Assembly: GCA_948474755.1 (NCBI GenBank)
Contig: CAOLHI010000616.1
Location: 1 to 64,000 of the forward strand
Direction: 5' to 3'
Length of the DNA stretch: 64,000 bases
DNA from: Ctenosaura bakeri
Lineage: Eukaryota; Chordata; Lepidosauria; Squamata; Iguanidae
Part shown: one piece after another, positions 53,755 through 64,000 of the stretch
Layout: every line of letters begins with the position of its first letter
Numbering within the stretch: the stretch's first letter is position 1
Notes under the pieces: generated by a model
Seen by the model: only the letters and a program-made list of their open reading frames with translations
Database searches by the model: none
What the model was told of the DNA's origin: nothing
Translations under genes and position numbers: made by a program

Positions 53755-55450
53755 TGTCCGCAGCAAAAGGAAAAAGAAGGAGACAGTAGGGTCGCTAAGC
53801 AGAGAAGATGGCAAATTACTCACAGGGGGGAGAGAAAAGGCAGAGCTACTTAACACCTTCTTTGCCTCCGTATTTTCCCAGAAGGATACAAGCACTCAAC
53901 CTGGCGGTTGGGGAGCAGGGGAGGAAGCAGAGGAAATGAGGCACATAATAAGTAGAGAGGTGGTACAGGAACACCTGGCCGCATTGGATGAATTCAAGTC
54001 TCCAGGGCCAGATGAATTGCATCCTAGGATATTAAAAGAGCTGGCAGAGGTCATTTCGGAACCGCTTGCTATAATTTTTGAGAAATCTTGGAGGACAGGA
54101 GAAGTTCCAGCAGATTGGAGGAGAGCAAATGTTATCCCCATCTTCAAGAAGGGAAAAAAAGAGGACCCAAATAATTATCGCCCAGTCAGCCTGACATCAG
54201 TACCCGGAAAGATCCTGGAGCAGATCATTAAACAGTCAGTTTCTAATCATTTAGAAAGCAACGCGGTAATCACGAGAAGTCAACATGGATTTCTCAAAAA
54301 TAAGTCATGCCAGACTAATCTTATCTCTTTTTATGACAGAGTTACTAGCTTGATAGATGAAGGGAGTGCTGTGGATGTAGCATATCTCGATTTCAGTAAG
54401 GCCTTTGACAAAGTTCCCCATGACATTCTTGCAACGAAGCTAGTAAAATGTGGGCTGGACAGGGCTACCGTTAGTTGGATTTGTAATTGGTTGACCGACC
54501 GAACCCAAAGGGTGATCACGAATGGCTGCTTTTCATCCTGGAGAGAAGTGACTAGCGGGGTGCCACAGGGTTCTGTCCTAGGCCCAGTGCTGTTCAATAT
54601 TTTTATCAATGACTTGGATGAAGGAATAGAGGGCATGCTGATCAAATTTGCAGATGACACCAAATTGGGAGGGGTTGCTAATACGCCAGAGGACAGGATC
54701 AAAATTCAAAATGACCTGGATAGATTGGAGAGCTGGGCCAGGGCGAACAAAATGAAATTCAACAGAGAGAAATGTAAGGTCCTACACTTAGGCAGAAATA
54801 ATGGAATCCACAAATATAGGATGGGGGACACGTGGCTGGATAGCAGTACGTGTGAAAGGGATCTAGGAGTCTTCATAGACCACAAGCTGAACATGAGTCA
54901 GCAGTGTGATGTGGCAGCCAAGAAAACCAATGCAATTCTCGGCTGCATCAATAGGAGTATGGTGTCTAGATTGAGGGAGGTACTGGTACCACTCTACTCT
55001 GCTTTGGTTAGACCCCATCTTGAATACTGTGTCCAGTTCTGGGCACCCCAATTCAAGAAGGATATTGACAAGCTGGAGCAAGTCCAGAGGAGGGCGACCA
55101 AAATGGTGAGAGGTCTGGAAGCCAAGCCCTATGAGGATAGACTTAGAGAGCTGGGCATGTTTAGTCTGCAGAAGAGGAGGTTAAGAGGGGACATGATAGC
55201 CATGTTTAAATATTTGAAGGGATGCCACGTAGAGGAAGGAGAGGGCTTGTTTTCTGCTGCTCCAGAGACCAGGACAAGGAGCAATGGATTCAAGCTGCAG
55301 GAAAGGAGATTCCACCTGAACCTCAGGAAGAACTTCCTGACAGTCAGGGCTGTCCGGCAGTGGAATCTGCTGCCTCGGAGTGTAGTGGAGTCTCCTTCCT
55401 TGGAGGTTTTTAAGCAGAGGCTTGATAGCCATTTGTCGGGATTGATTTGA
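53755..55450 (+). CDS. CR1 ORF2, reverse transcriptase and C-terminal domain
   Basis: Past the one-base shift the second frame continues without stops to 55450; its first Met is at 53936. It carries [55 protein letters not shown] and the catalytic FADD at 54647-54658 (residues 238-241 from that Met). The CR1 C-terminal block is [11 protein letters not shown]...[17 protein letters not shown] and the ending [14 protein letters not shown]. Its separation from the endonuclease frame means this copy would not make the complete enzyme unless the shift is polymorphic or an assembly error. Confidence 0.9.
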
Positions 55451-55536
55451 CGGTGTTCCTGCATGGCAGGGGGTTGGACTGGATGGCCTGTGTGGTCTCT
55501 TCCAACTCTGAATTTCTATGATTCTATGATTCTATG

Positions 55537-56075
55537 AAAATATATTGAGCCCATCTAGGATATTTTCTGAGCTTGGTGTTTTGTGAAGTTTAAAAATGTT
55601 CCTGCTTCACAGAACTCTTTCTGAGTGGGAAATCAGATGTACTTCACCATCCCGAAACACTCAGGACCAGAAAACACATGCTCATACATGAGGTGCTCTC
55701 TATCTGGAAAAATATACAACTGATTCATGGCAGAACACTGTTCACAACTCTTTAGGTTAGAATGTTGTAAAATGCCCTATTTGTAGAATCCAATTCTATT
55801 TGCATTCTGCAATCAACAATACCTGTCCGAGATGAAGTTTTAAAAGTCTAAACATGTGAATATGCCTTACTTATTTATGTACTTATTTAGCACTAAGCAG
55901 TGTTGGTATCAAGCCTCTCTAAGGGCAAAACTTTATAGAGAGGGTTACATCACCTAGAAAGCTTTGCCTGACAGAAGACCTGGAAAAAAGTTCCTGTTGA
56001 TGATCTTAGTCCCTTGAATACTGCCTACTCAATCTTACCATTCTCACAAGGGATGCAGAGTTTTGTTATGTGACG
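55537..56075. other. Unassigned segment
   Basis: Nothing recognised. Confidence 0.5.
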
Positions 56076-56265
56076 TTGTTCTTGCGTACTTTCAAGTAGT
56101 TTTCGACTTATGGGGACCTTAAGGCAAATTTATCACAGAATTTTCTGGGACTGTGTGTGTGAGAGAGACACATCCAAGATCACATGGTAGGTTTCCATGG
56201 CTAAGCAGGGAATCAAGCCCTGGTATTCCAGCACTCAAAACACTCAAAACTCAAAAAATGGCTCT
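56076..56265 (-). mobile_element. tRNA-derived SINE (Sauria type)
   Basis: In antisense: 3' tail near TTTTCGACTTATGGGGACCT (56101-56120), body GGCAAATTTATCACAGAATT, then TTCTGGGA, CCAAGATCACATGGTAGGTT, TCCATGGCTAAGCAGGG and the B-box region AATCAAGCCCTGGTATTCC. It is degraded, with a GTGTGTGTGAGAGA insertion in the middle. Confidence 0.72.
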
Positions 56266-56954
56266 CACCATTTCTACTCTTATGTGAGACTGATGCTGAC
56301 TATAGGGAACTGGGCTTAGTTGATGACACATATGGACAAATCCATCAGAGTCACTTTCTGCCACATTTAAAAAAAAATCCCAAATACTCTTGTCTTCTGA
56401 ATGTTGCTAAATTCTTGTCAATTCAACAAACTGCAAATGGGATAGCGTTCTAGTTTGGAAAGTACCTTATTGTACCTGCCTGCTAGAGTTGTTAAAAGTG
56501 TTGCACATTTGTGGATTTTGGACTTTGTTTTATATCTATGGGTCCCTTTGGCCTCATTTTTTTTTTGCAGGGGGGTTACTACAAAGTCATAAGTCTGATT
56601 AATATCTATTGGTTCCATGGGATGTTAAGCATGTATAACACTATGAATACATCTGTGGCCTTGGAGAACACTTTACATTTCACCTTTAATGGTGAAAAGT
56701 GAAGATTTGTAGCATTTTACATGGAGCAGGTTTTTCTCTTTTTAGTCCCAAAGGAAATTAGTCTTACTGTGTCTGGTTTCTTGCTTGAACTCCCCCTTGT
56801 GATAAGATGTTACTCTGGGACCAAAAGCAGTTATTGATAGTTTCAGCACACATCATATTCATTTTTCTTAATTTATTTTCCAAAATGGGTCCTGAGAATA
56901 CTTGAAATACTTAGCTAATGGCTACAACTTTTCCTCTACATTATCAGCAGTTGT
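56266..56954. other. Unassigned segment
   Basis: Nothing recognised. Confidence 0.5.
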
Positions 56955-57180
56955 TAGGGGTTTTTTTTCCTTTTAAGTTATTTCCAAGTTATAATGACTC
57001 TAAGGTGAACCTATCATAAGGTTTTCTTGGCAACATTTGTTTGAAGAGGCTTGACATTGCCTTCTTCTGAGGCTGAGAATATGTGACTTGCCCAAGGTCA
57101 CCCAGTGAATTTCAGGGGCCAAACAGGGATTTGAACCCTCCCAATGTCCTAGTCCTAGTCCAACACTGAAAACCACAATC
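56955..57180 (-). mobile_element. tRNA-derived SINE (Sauria type)
   Basis: The antisense order is well preserved: TTCCAAGTTATAATGACTCT (tail), AGGTGAACCTATCATAAGGT, TTTCTTGGCAACATTTG, ACTTGCCCAAGGTCACCCAG, GGGATTTGAACCCTCCCAAT (B box) and AGTCCTAGTCCAACACTGAA (A-box side). It is non-coding. Confidence 0.82.
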
Positions 57181-57524
57181 ATGAGAGGCAGGGAGACATT
57201 AAACCTTACTAACCTTGCTGTAGTCTAAAACTGGATGAGCAGCCAACACCTGCCATTTATTGTGTCAAAAAGTGAACCATTACTACAACTAGGTCACTTA
57301 CTGGCAATCCAAATTACATTCCCCATCTGGATTGTTACCATAGTAAGGGTAAAATCAAGGGTCTTCTTTACTGAATCAGGTCTTACATACTTTTGAATAA
57401 AGAGGAAGAAGACATCATTGACATCTTCACTATAACTTGCAGTGTGAGCCTTAGATTCCAGTCCAGATTTAATGATCCAACCATTCTAGCAAGTTTTAAA
57501 AGAAAATGTCTAGAATCCAGCCCT
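57181..57524. other. Unassigned segment
   Basis: Nothing recognised. Confidence 0.5.
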
Positions 57525-57605
57525 AAATATCCACTAGGACCCCCTGTGGGTACCAAAATTCATGGATGCTCAAGTCCCATTATGTGCAATAGCATAGTAA
57601 ATGTC
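57525..57605. mobile_element. Tigger-like DNA element fragment
   Basis: AGGACCCCCTGTGGGTACCA, AAATTCATGGATGCTCAAGT and CCCATTATGTGCAATAGCAT closely resemble a conserved subterminal block of Tigger/pogo elements (AGGACCCCCTGCGGATACCA, AAATCCGTGGATGCTCAAGT). The ends are missing. Confidence 0.6.
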
Positions 57606-57719
57606 CCCAAAAACAAAAGGGGGGGAAAGGCAAAAATAGCCAGTCAAAGAAAAACTCTTTATAAACAAGCAGAGATAGCTACACACCACTATGGAAGCAT
57701 GCCTAGCAGGAGAGAACAC
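57606..57719. other. Unassigned short segment
   Basis: Nothing recognised. Confidence 0.4.
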
Positions 57720-58065
57720 CATTAGCAGACATGCACTGAGCCAGTAACACTCACTAACTCCAAGTTGTAATCTTCCAATATGGAGGCTCTTTATTCTTTG
57801 TTACAACATATATACAATATTTACAAAGTCCAGAGGGCAATCCAGCATATATAGCTTGCTCTTTCCAGCAGAACCCCCAACAGACACACTTCAAACAATG
57901 TGTGCAGTGTTAGCTGGGATTGTGCGACCTTTATACAGTCACCTAGCCAATCCTGGCCAACCCTTGTATTGTCTGCACCTGGCACTCATTAGCATGACTC
58001 AGCACAAACTCAGGTTGAGTCACATTCCTTCCCCAGGTGCACTTAACAGTTAAAGCAAAACAGTT
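57720..58065 (-). mobile_element. LTR-like segment
   Basis: On the minus strand, a promoter-like region (GAGTCATGCTAATGAGTGCC, then GTGACTGTATAAAGGTCG near 57930) is followed by AAAGAATAAAGAGCC near 57795. This is the TATA-to-AATAAA spacing expected of an LTR. The termini are not resolved and no flanking duplication or coding region is found. Confidence 0.45.
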
Positions 58066-58222
58066 AAACCAAAATTAAAGCAATATGACAGTTACACTTA
58101 CTTCACAAAGTATTTTCTAGAGGTTTGATCCAACCATCTCTGACAGTAAAATAGTGTCCCATATATAAAATGGCAAAATCAACATTTTCTTTTTTGATAT
58201 TTATTTGTTTGTTTGTTTGTAA
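58066..58222. other. Unassigned short segment with (GTTT)n
   Basis: It includes TTTGTTTGTTTGTTTGT at 58204-58220. Confidence 0.5.
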
Positions 58223-58761
58223 TACAGCTGGCTCTCCACATGTGCAGGTTTGACTTCCACACATTTTAATTACTTGCACATTTATTCAGTACCACCCTTC
58301 CACCTCAAGCACTTCTTTTCCAATGGAATCTTCCTTCTTGAAGGATCTGGTCAGGCCATGCAGCCCTTTAAAAATCTACCTCTGGTCTTCCTTCTCCTCT
58401 ACCAAGCACTGCCTGGCCAGCTTAGGATGTCTCACAGCCTGATTTCTCAACACTGCAATTGCTCTTCTGACACCCCCCCAGACCCGAGGAAGGAGATGGG
58501 CAAGAAAGGAAGTATAGGGCTACCATGCCAACACATTACCTTTTGCTCTCCTTTCCCTGATGTAGTTTGGACGCTTGATGTCTCCTCACTGTGCCCCAGC
58601 CCTGTTCCCACAGAAACACACACACACACATTTTGATATTTATGGGTTTTCCACTTTTGAAAGGGTCTTGTGCACCAACACTAGCAAAACTGGCATATTT
58701 TCAAGCCGTGGTTGTTTGAGTTCATGGATACAGAATCTGAGAATATGAAGGGCCATGTATA
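58223..58761. mobile_element. Tigger/pogo-like miniature element, copy 2
   Basis: The element is 58225-58759, flanked by TA. It begins CAGCTGGCTCTCCACATG and ends with the complement of TACATGGCCCTTCATATTC. The interior parallels 27568-28036 (e.g. CCCTTTAAAAATCTACCTCT, GAGGAAGGAGATGGGCAAGA) but is about 65 bp longer on the right and carries a (CA)n run at 58615-58631. The 128-codon frame inside is incidental. Confidence 0.78.
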
Positions 58762-59884
58762 CTTTCTTGTCAGTATGACCTTCCCATGATTAACTGTTTT
58801 TCAGCTGTTAAGTGGAATGTATATTTTATTTTATTTTCACCGAAATACTGCAAGTAGCACCGATTACAGTTATTCATAAAAACCTAGGAATGAAGCCTCA
58901 CTTCAGCCAACTATTCATGCCAAATTTTGTGCTAAACTAAGACTGATGCACAATAAAAAAAAAAAGGTAAGACATATGCATAATAATGTTATGTTCAGAG
59001 ATGACTGAACTTTCTGCTTCAGCATCTGCACTGAGTGTTTTCAAAATAACTGAATGGATAGAAATGTATTTTAATTAAGGTAACCTTTAAAAAAGTACCA
59101 TCCATAAATCTCACAAGCAAGAAAGAGGGGGTTATTATAGAAACCATGCTTTATAGAAATATCACACCAACTTTAATAAATGCATGTTTAAGCTTGTCTT
59201 GAGGATTGGGAATTGAACTATCTTTACTGTCTGTTTTAAAAAATAATTAGGAGTATTTTTTTTTTCCTTTTTGTCCTTCTTTTTAAAGAAGAGCCTTTCT
59301 ATGGTCAACCAGACTTCACAGCAACTTACTTAAAATGGAAATAGACAAAAATGGAGAAAGCAAAACTGCTTTTCACTTGGTCTTTGCATGCAAATTTGGC
59401 ATTCACAAGCTGTGTTTTGAACTCATCACACGTGTAAAACATGGCTTATGGCTTTAGAGGGCCTTTTAGGGTGAACATGCAAATAATGAGATAAAGGATT
59501 TTCCTTTTTTAATACTATAATGTTAATGAATATAGTTTGATAGTAGATGGAACTCAGTAGTTTATTTCACAACACAGTACTGGGTGGGCAGTGGTTTGAT
59601 AGCCTAGGGTTCTACTCTGAACAAGGAATTAAATTAAATTAAAGCAATTATATAGATTTCTTATAAGAACATGCAGTGACAGTAACTGAACCCCAGAAGT
59701 CTATGGCACACAAAAAGACTCACCAGTAAGGAACAAGCACTATTTCCAACTATGTATGTCATACTTGTTCTTATTTCTGTGTTCTAGTGGTTATCATATG
59801 AATGGAGCATGTCAAGAAGTTTTGGGTCATGGCTGAGAATGTTTTGAACATATTGAAATCACTAGGAATTTTGAACATATTCAG
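58762..59884. other. Unassigned segment
   Basis: Nothing recognised. Confidence 0.5.
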
Positions 59885-60025
59885 TTGACTCAGCCTTCCA
59901 TCCTTCCGTAGGTCAGTAAAATGAGTACCCAGCTTGTTGGGGGCAATAAGCTAACACATTGTAAATCACTTAGAGAGCACTTAGCTGATAAACAGTATAG
60001 AAATATACATGCTATTGCTAAACTG
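59885..60025 (+). mobile_element. Old tRNA-derived SINE (MIR/CORE-like), 3' part
   Basis: CAGCCTTCCATCCTTCCGTA, GGTCAGTAAAATGAGTACCC, AGCTTGTTGGGGGCAATAAG and TAAATCACTTAGAGAGCACT, then GTATAGAAATATACATGCTA, follow a SINE common in reptile genomes. The tRNA head is lost. Confidence 0.65.
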
Positions 60026-62831
60026 CTTTCTCTAACAAGGGTCTGTGCTTTAAGAGCCCTTTCTGACTTTTTTCTTAACTGATATGTATGCAAGACTTAT
60101 CTTTCAGTAGTACTGTTGTTTTGGGAAATAATGTAGTCTTTGTTTACCTGTGAAATTCCAAAGTAATCATAAATCAGACAAAAAAAAGGTCTCAACTTTT
60201 GTGCTTTTGTTTTCATGTTTCTGTTGAATTGCTAAAATTCTTCAATTGTGTGCCTATTAGACTTTCTTAATGTAATATCGCCACAGTGAAATATGGAGGG
60301 ATTTATCTTGAACTGATCAGTTTTTTATTATTATTAATTCTTTTGACTAATAAAACGAACATCAGAAGACAAATTCAGCAGGTCTTGGGTGAACATAATG
60401 TGGTGTATCTCCAAATGTGAAATCTCTGCTTCAGTTGTGTACATACAAGTCATTTGTTGAGGGCAGATGCCCCTTACTGCATTTGGGTATCAGTTTACAA
60501 TTCTTAACAAAATTAATAATAATGGGCTGGATTCCAAGTTGTATAGAATAAAACTCTACTAATTAGATGGTTCCACTAGTGGAAGAAAAGAGGCAATCTT
60601 TACTAATTTTCACTATTGCCACTGTCCCCTACATGCCTCTGGTTCTCTCTCCACCTGCTCCAGACCTGTCACATTGAGGCCAATGGTGAGGGCCTACAGA
60701 ATAGGTGTCAAGGATAGCTTCAAGTGAACATCTTGCTCCAACAATGGCTTAACTAAAGCATCTCATACTGCTGGGCCAAGACCACTTCCTCAAGGCTGCA
60801 CTCCTTCCTCTCAAGTAAAAAGTCTTATACAGAGAATTATGGATACAGAATTATGGTAGAGGGCATTATTTCAGGAACATTATTTCTTCTTCAGCAAGAG
60901 TTCTACCTCATGTTCATTGATACCACCATCTAATCTTAGGTGGCCAAAAAGATTTTATTGGATGAGATAGACTAGGAAATGGCACTACCCCCAACCTAAG
61001 TTATATTTCAGGGTTCCCTTTTTCTGACTGTTTCCTTTTGTTGAGGATCACCACCCTGCTCCTCTCTCCCTCTCTCTCTAGAACAGAATGACACATTCTG
61101 TCTCTTATTTTCTCTCTTTTGTGCTCTCTTTTTCTTTTTCATACACAGACACAAAGAGAAAGAGAGGCAGAGAAACAGTGAGATATTTCCAATATGAAAA
61201 TGATGGGTGTATGTGTATCAAATTTGTTCAATAGAGACAGTTAAGAAATTTGTTTCATTTGTTTGTACAGAAAAAGAAAGAAAAAATCCTTGTGCCAAGC
61301 CACTTTCTTCCTTGAATGCAGTGGTTTACATTGCAGTGAGTAAAGTGCATTTAGAATTGGACGTATAATATATTTGAACACTTGGGTTAGACCTATTTGC
61401 TGAATTAAAATGCTTGAGAAGAATTTTGTCTGACCATCAGATAAAGCCTAGGGGTTCACCATGAGTTCAAGGTTCTGTGGTGGTTTTAAACGTTATGGGT
61501 CTCTCTTCATGGTTATCATAATGGAATCTGTGTACATCACCAGGACTTAACTTTTTTCTCTCAGACACATTTGTTCAACTGCCTTTCAATACTTGTACTG
61601 ACACACATTTGCACTTATTAAGTGGCCATTTGGTTACTTAGGTAGAAACCTCAGGTAGTTTTCAAACTGAAGTAAGTCAAAACTGATTTGGACAAACAGG
61701 AAAATCTTATGGTTCTCAGGGAAACCACAACTTTAAGGATTTGACTATATTCATCATGGGAAATGTGTGACAAAAGAGTCTTTTACCACAGTAACTCACT
61801 GCTAAGTGACTACAAAGATCAATGCACTTGATTGCAGCTTCTGCATTCATATCACAAATTCCATTTGACATTGTTAATGGGAGAAGCCTGAATTTACCCA
61901 CTAAGAAAAGCAGTTATTTAAAGCTTTTCCCATTTGTTTGCTTTCTAAGTGCAATAGTCTTCCATCTGAACACATTCACAGAGAGCCAAGGGGACAGACG
62001 ATCAGGAACACTCAGCTTATGTAGTTTTCCATCTCTTTCAGATCCAGGTTTGTGATCTCAGCAAAATGGCACATTAACCTCAGTTCTGCTGCTGCTATGG
62101 GAATATATTTCAAATGATTTATTACAGCCTACAGACCAGAAAATAAATAATATCAATCTGATAAATCAGAAACAGCCAACGTGAAAGAAAGAAAAAACAA
62201 TATATACACAAGTGCATGATACAACATGGTGTAAAATCAATACACAAAAAAATTACTCAGTTGCAATACAGTAAATTTAAACTCAGAGCACCTAATTTTC
62301 TCTTTAATGTTGGTGACCTGCAGTTAATGGCAACAACAAGAATTAAACTGTGGAGTATTTTTACATCTCCCTGCTCCACAGTTTGCACAACAAACACAGG
62401 ATCTTTTCTGTCCTTCTTGGAATGCACTATGTAATGTTTGCTTGTAGCTGTGAATGAAAGAAAGAATTAAAAAATTAAATTCCAATTAAAGAAAGAAAAT
62501 AGGGCTAAGTTAATTATGGAGGAAGAAGGTTTATCTTGCATATTACAAATTTGCAACAGTAACAGCATCATTTTGCAAAAATGTACTGATTTTTAATATA
62601 TTTATTGAATAGGAAGTTACACCCATGTCAATGATTGGCTGAAGCCAAATTTAGTAATACTTTAGGATAGATTATTTGAAAGCAATAAAATGTATGTTAG
62701 TAATGACTAATCTAAGTTCAAATGATTTCATTGGTCTACTCTAAGTTTGCTAAATCTGGATCCAACTCAATATTTACAACAAAGGTGATGTCTTCCAACT
62801 GCCTGCCTTTCATGTAAGGGGAAGGGAAAAA
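60026..62831. other. Unassigned segment
   Basis: No gene or repeat family is recognised in 2.8 kb. A pyrimidine-rich tract at 61050-61140 is followed by a purine-rich tract at 61148-61180 that could pair with it. Confidence 0.5.
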
Positions 62832-63038
62832 TATGGCCATTTCTGCACTATACTGTCACAGTGCTATTATTCCCCTTTCAATAACCTATAGAATCCTGGG
62901 GTTTGCAGTTTAGCAAGGGGCATTTAAAATTCTCAGTCAGAGAGTCTTTGGCCTTGGTAAACTACAAACCCCAGAATGCAACAAGTCATTGAAAATGGAA
63001 TAATAGCATTATAACAGTGTAGTGTGGAAATGGCCTAT
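62832..63038. mobile_element. 201-bp foldback element, copy F
   Basis: The element is 62835-63035, with TAT duplicated at 62832-62834 and 63036-63038. Ends are GGCCATTTCTGCACTATACT and the complement of GGCCATTTCCACACTACACT. The body keeps the family order: GCTATTATTCCCCTTTCAAT, GGGGTTTGCAGTTTAG, GAGAGTCTTTGGCC, AAACTACAAACCCCAGAAT and the complement of the first arm. It is non-coding. Confidence 0.9.
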
Positions 63039-64000
63039 GTTTCAGTACATAAGCACACACAGGTTTTTAAAAGGATAAATTAACAAATATCAAGAAAGGA
63101 AAACAGAAGATTAAGCTAAGCTGTTCAACAAAGCAAAAGAAAGTATATAAAAGAGAATTATGATCAAATCAGATGACAAATCAAGAGCAGACTACCCATT
63201 CCTATCATTCTTTCATAATCTGCAACATACATGAATAAGTCTAGCAAATGGACAAAGAGATGACTGCAGGGATAACTGACAACTTGAATGATCTTGTATA
63301 AGGGGGTATGCTCATGTTGAAGTTACATTTCCCACTTTCCCCTTACTTTTATTAACATCCATGTCTCTGGATTGACCAGAAGTGTTTCAAGTTATACTAT
63401 TCTGTTCTGGAACTGAATTAAACCAGTTTCATCGAGAAGTGGTACAGATCAGCCCAAATCAATCTGTTTAACTTTGTTCTTTGGAATCAGTCACAAAGCC
63501 TTCATTTCAGACTGTTGTGCAGTCTTACACAAGCTTAAAACTGATCTTCTCCTTTTCATGTCAGACTGATAGTTAAACTGGATATCTATTGGACTACACT
63601 TTTGTTCCTTGTTTGACATTGTGCTCTAAAGGAAGAATGTTTGGCTCAAATACCCTATTTCCCTTAGCAAGAGTGGACAAGCTTTTAAAATGTCAGAGTC
63701 TTTCTCTAGACTTCTTTTACGCAGCTTGGAGCCTATCACTCTTACAATGATTTGCATGTAGGCTTCATGCATTAGGAAGCTTGTGCCTTTTTATAGTTGA
63801 TTTTTTAAAGATTACAATGGGAGCAAGAAGTTCTCTCTTAACCATTTAGGCCATTTGTGGTAAACACATTTTTAAATAAATGGTGTATTTTGTTCTAAAT
63901 CTAACAATGGAGATATGTTTCTTTTAGTAGTTATATTTTTCCCTGGCCATTTTTTTATACCCTCCTTCCCATCTGTAGCCCAATATATTTCAGAACATTT
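63039..64000. other. Unassigned segment to window edge
   Basis: AT-rich sequence with no gene or repeat recognised. Confidence 0.5.

Larger units (their letters stand above)
52706..55536 (+). mobile_element. CR1 LINE copy 2, endonuclease to 3' end
   Basis: This CR1 starts a few codons inside the endonuclease (RSMGNKQ) and runs to the 3' microsatellite ATTCTATGATTCTATG at 55520-55536. The final UTR contains GGTTGGACTGGATGGCCTG and CTTCCAACTCTG, the CR1 hallmark. It is about 2.83 kb long, so only the 5' UTR, ORF1 and the start of ORF2 are missing. It follows an AT-rich spacer of about 140 bp after the CpG-rich element. Confidence 0.93.

Noticed and set aside
58250..58636. 128-codon frame
   Set aside because: It lies wholly within a Tigger-like miniature element that has no transposase.

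Overview
This 64 kb window looks like non-coding nuclear DNA from a squamate reptile (lizard or snake). The evidence is the repeat mix: CR1, L1, L2-clade and RTE/BovB LINEs, tRNA-headed SINEs whose 3' tail resembles BovB, 5S rRNA-headed SINEs, Tigger-like and hAT-like miniature DNA transposons, and LTRs. BovB together with Sauria-type SINEs is characteristic of Squamata. The species is not determined. I recognise no host protein-coding exon, functional tRNA or rRNA gene, CRISPR array or prokaryotic feature. The only long reading frames belong to retrotransposons.

Layout. 1-9.3 kb: a decayed L1 ORF2; a 5'-truncated CR1 on the minus strand with a 710-codon open frame, flanked by an 11-bp repeat; a second L1; a tRNA SINE; and an older CR1 broken by a 202-bp foldback element. 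9.3-17.3 kb: AT-rich unassigned DNA, an old CR1 remnant and L2-clade LINEs, one with a 191-bp tandem duplication in its endonuclease region. 17-24 kb: foldback elements, a 5S-headed SINE, a 619-bp CpG-rich terminal-inverted-repeat element, a tRNA SINE and two head-to-tail L2 3' ends. 24-30.3 kb: three related LTRs, two of them clean solo LTRs with 4-bp target duplications, plus a Tigger-like element and a near-perfect 180-bp hairpin. 30-41 kb: old SINE and LINE fragments, an LTR-like segment, a hAT-like foldback and an L1 with the inverted structure expected from twin priming. 41.9-45 kb: a BovB element interrupted by a 456-bp inverted-repeat element. 45-52 kb: microsatellites, SINEs and unassigned DNA. 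52.1-55.5 kb: a second CpG-rich element, then a 2.8-kb CR1 with endonuclease and reverse transcriptase separated by a one-base frameshift. 55.5-64 kb: SINEs, Tigger-like elements, an LTR-like segment, a sixth ~202-bp foldback and unassigned AT-rich DNA.

The elements relate to each other by nesting and parasitism. Inverted-repeat elements sharing a terminus close to GGCCNTTTCYGCAC have entered older CR1 and BovB copies with 3-bp target duplications. The SINEs encode nothing and their tails imply mobilisation by BovB-type enzymes. The two CR1 copies differ at only about 22 of some 500 aligned residues, which points to fairly recent activity. The most unusual signal is a pair of CpG-rich inverted-repeat elements (19945-20563 and 52153-52565, opposite orientations). 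Both keep a polypyrimidine-CAG splice-acceptor motif followed 54-57 bp later by a GGTAAGTGCG splice-donor motif, like a portable micro-exon.

All family assignments come from recognising motifs by eye. Exact boundaries are approximate unless a target duplication is stated.
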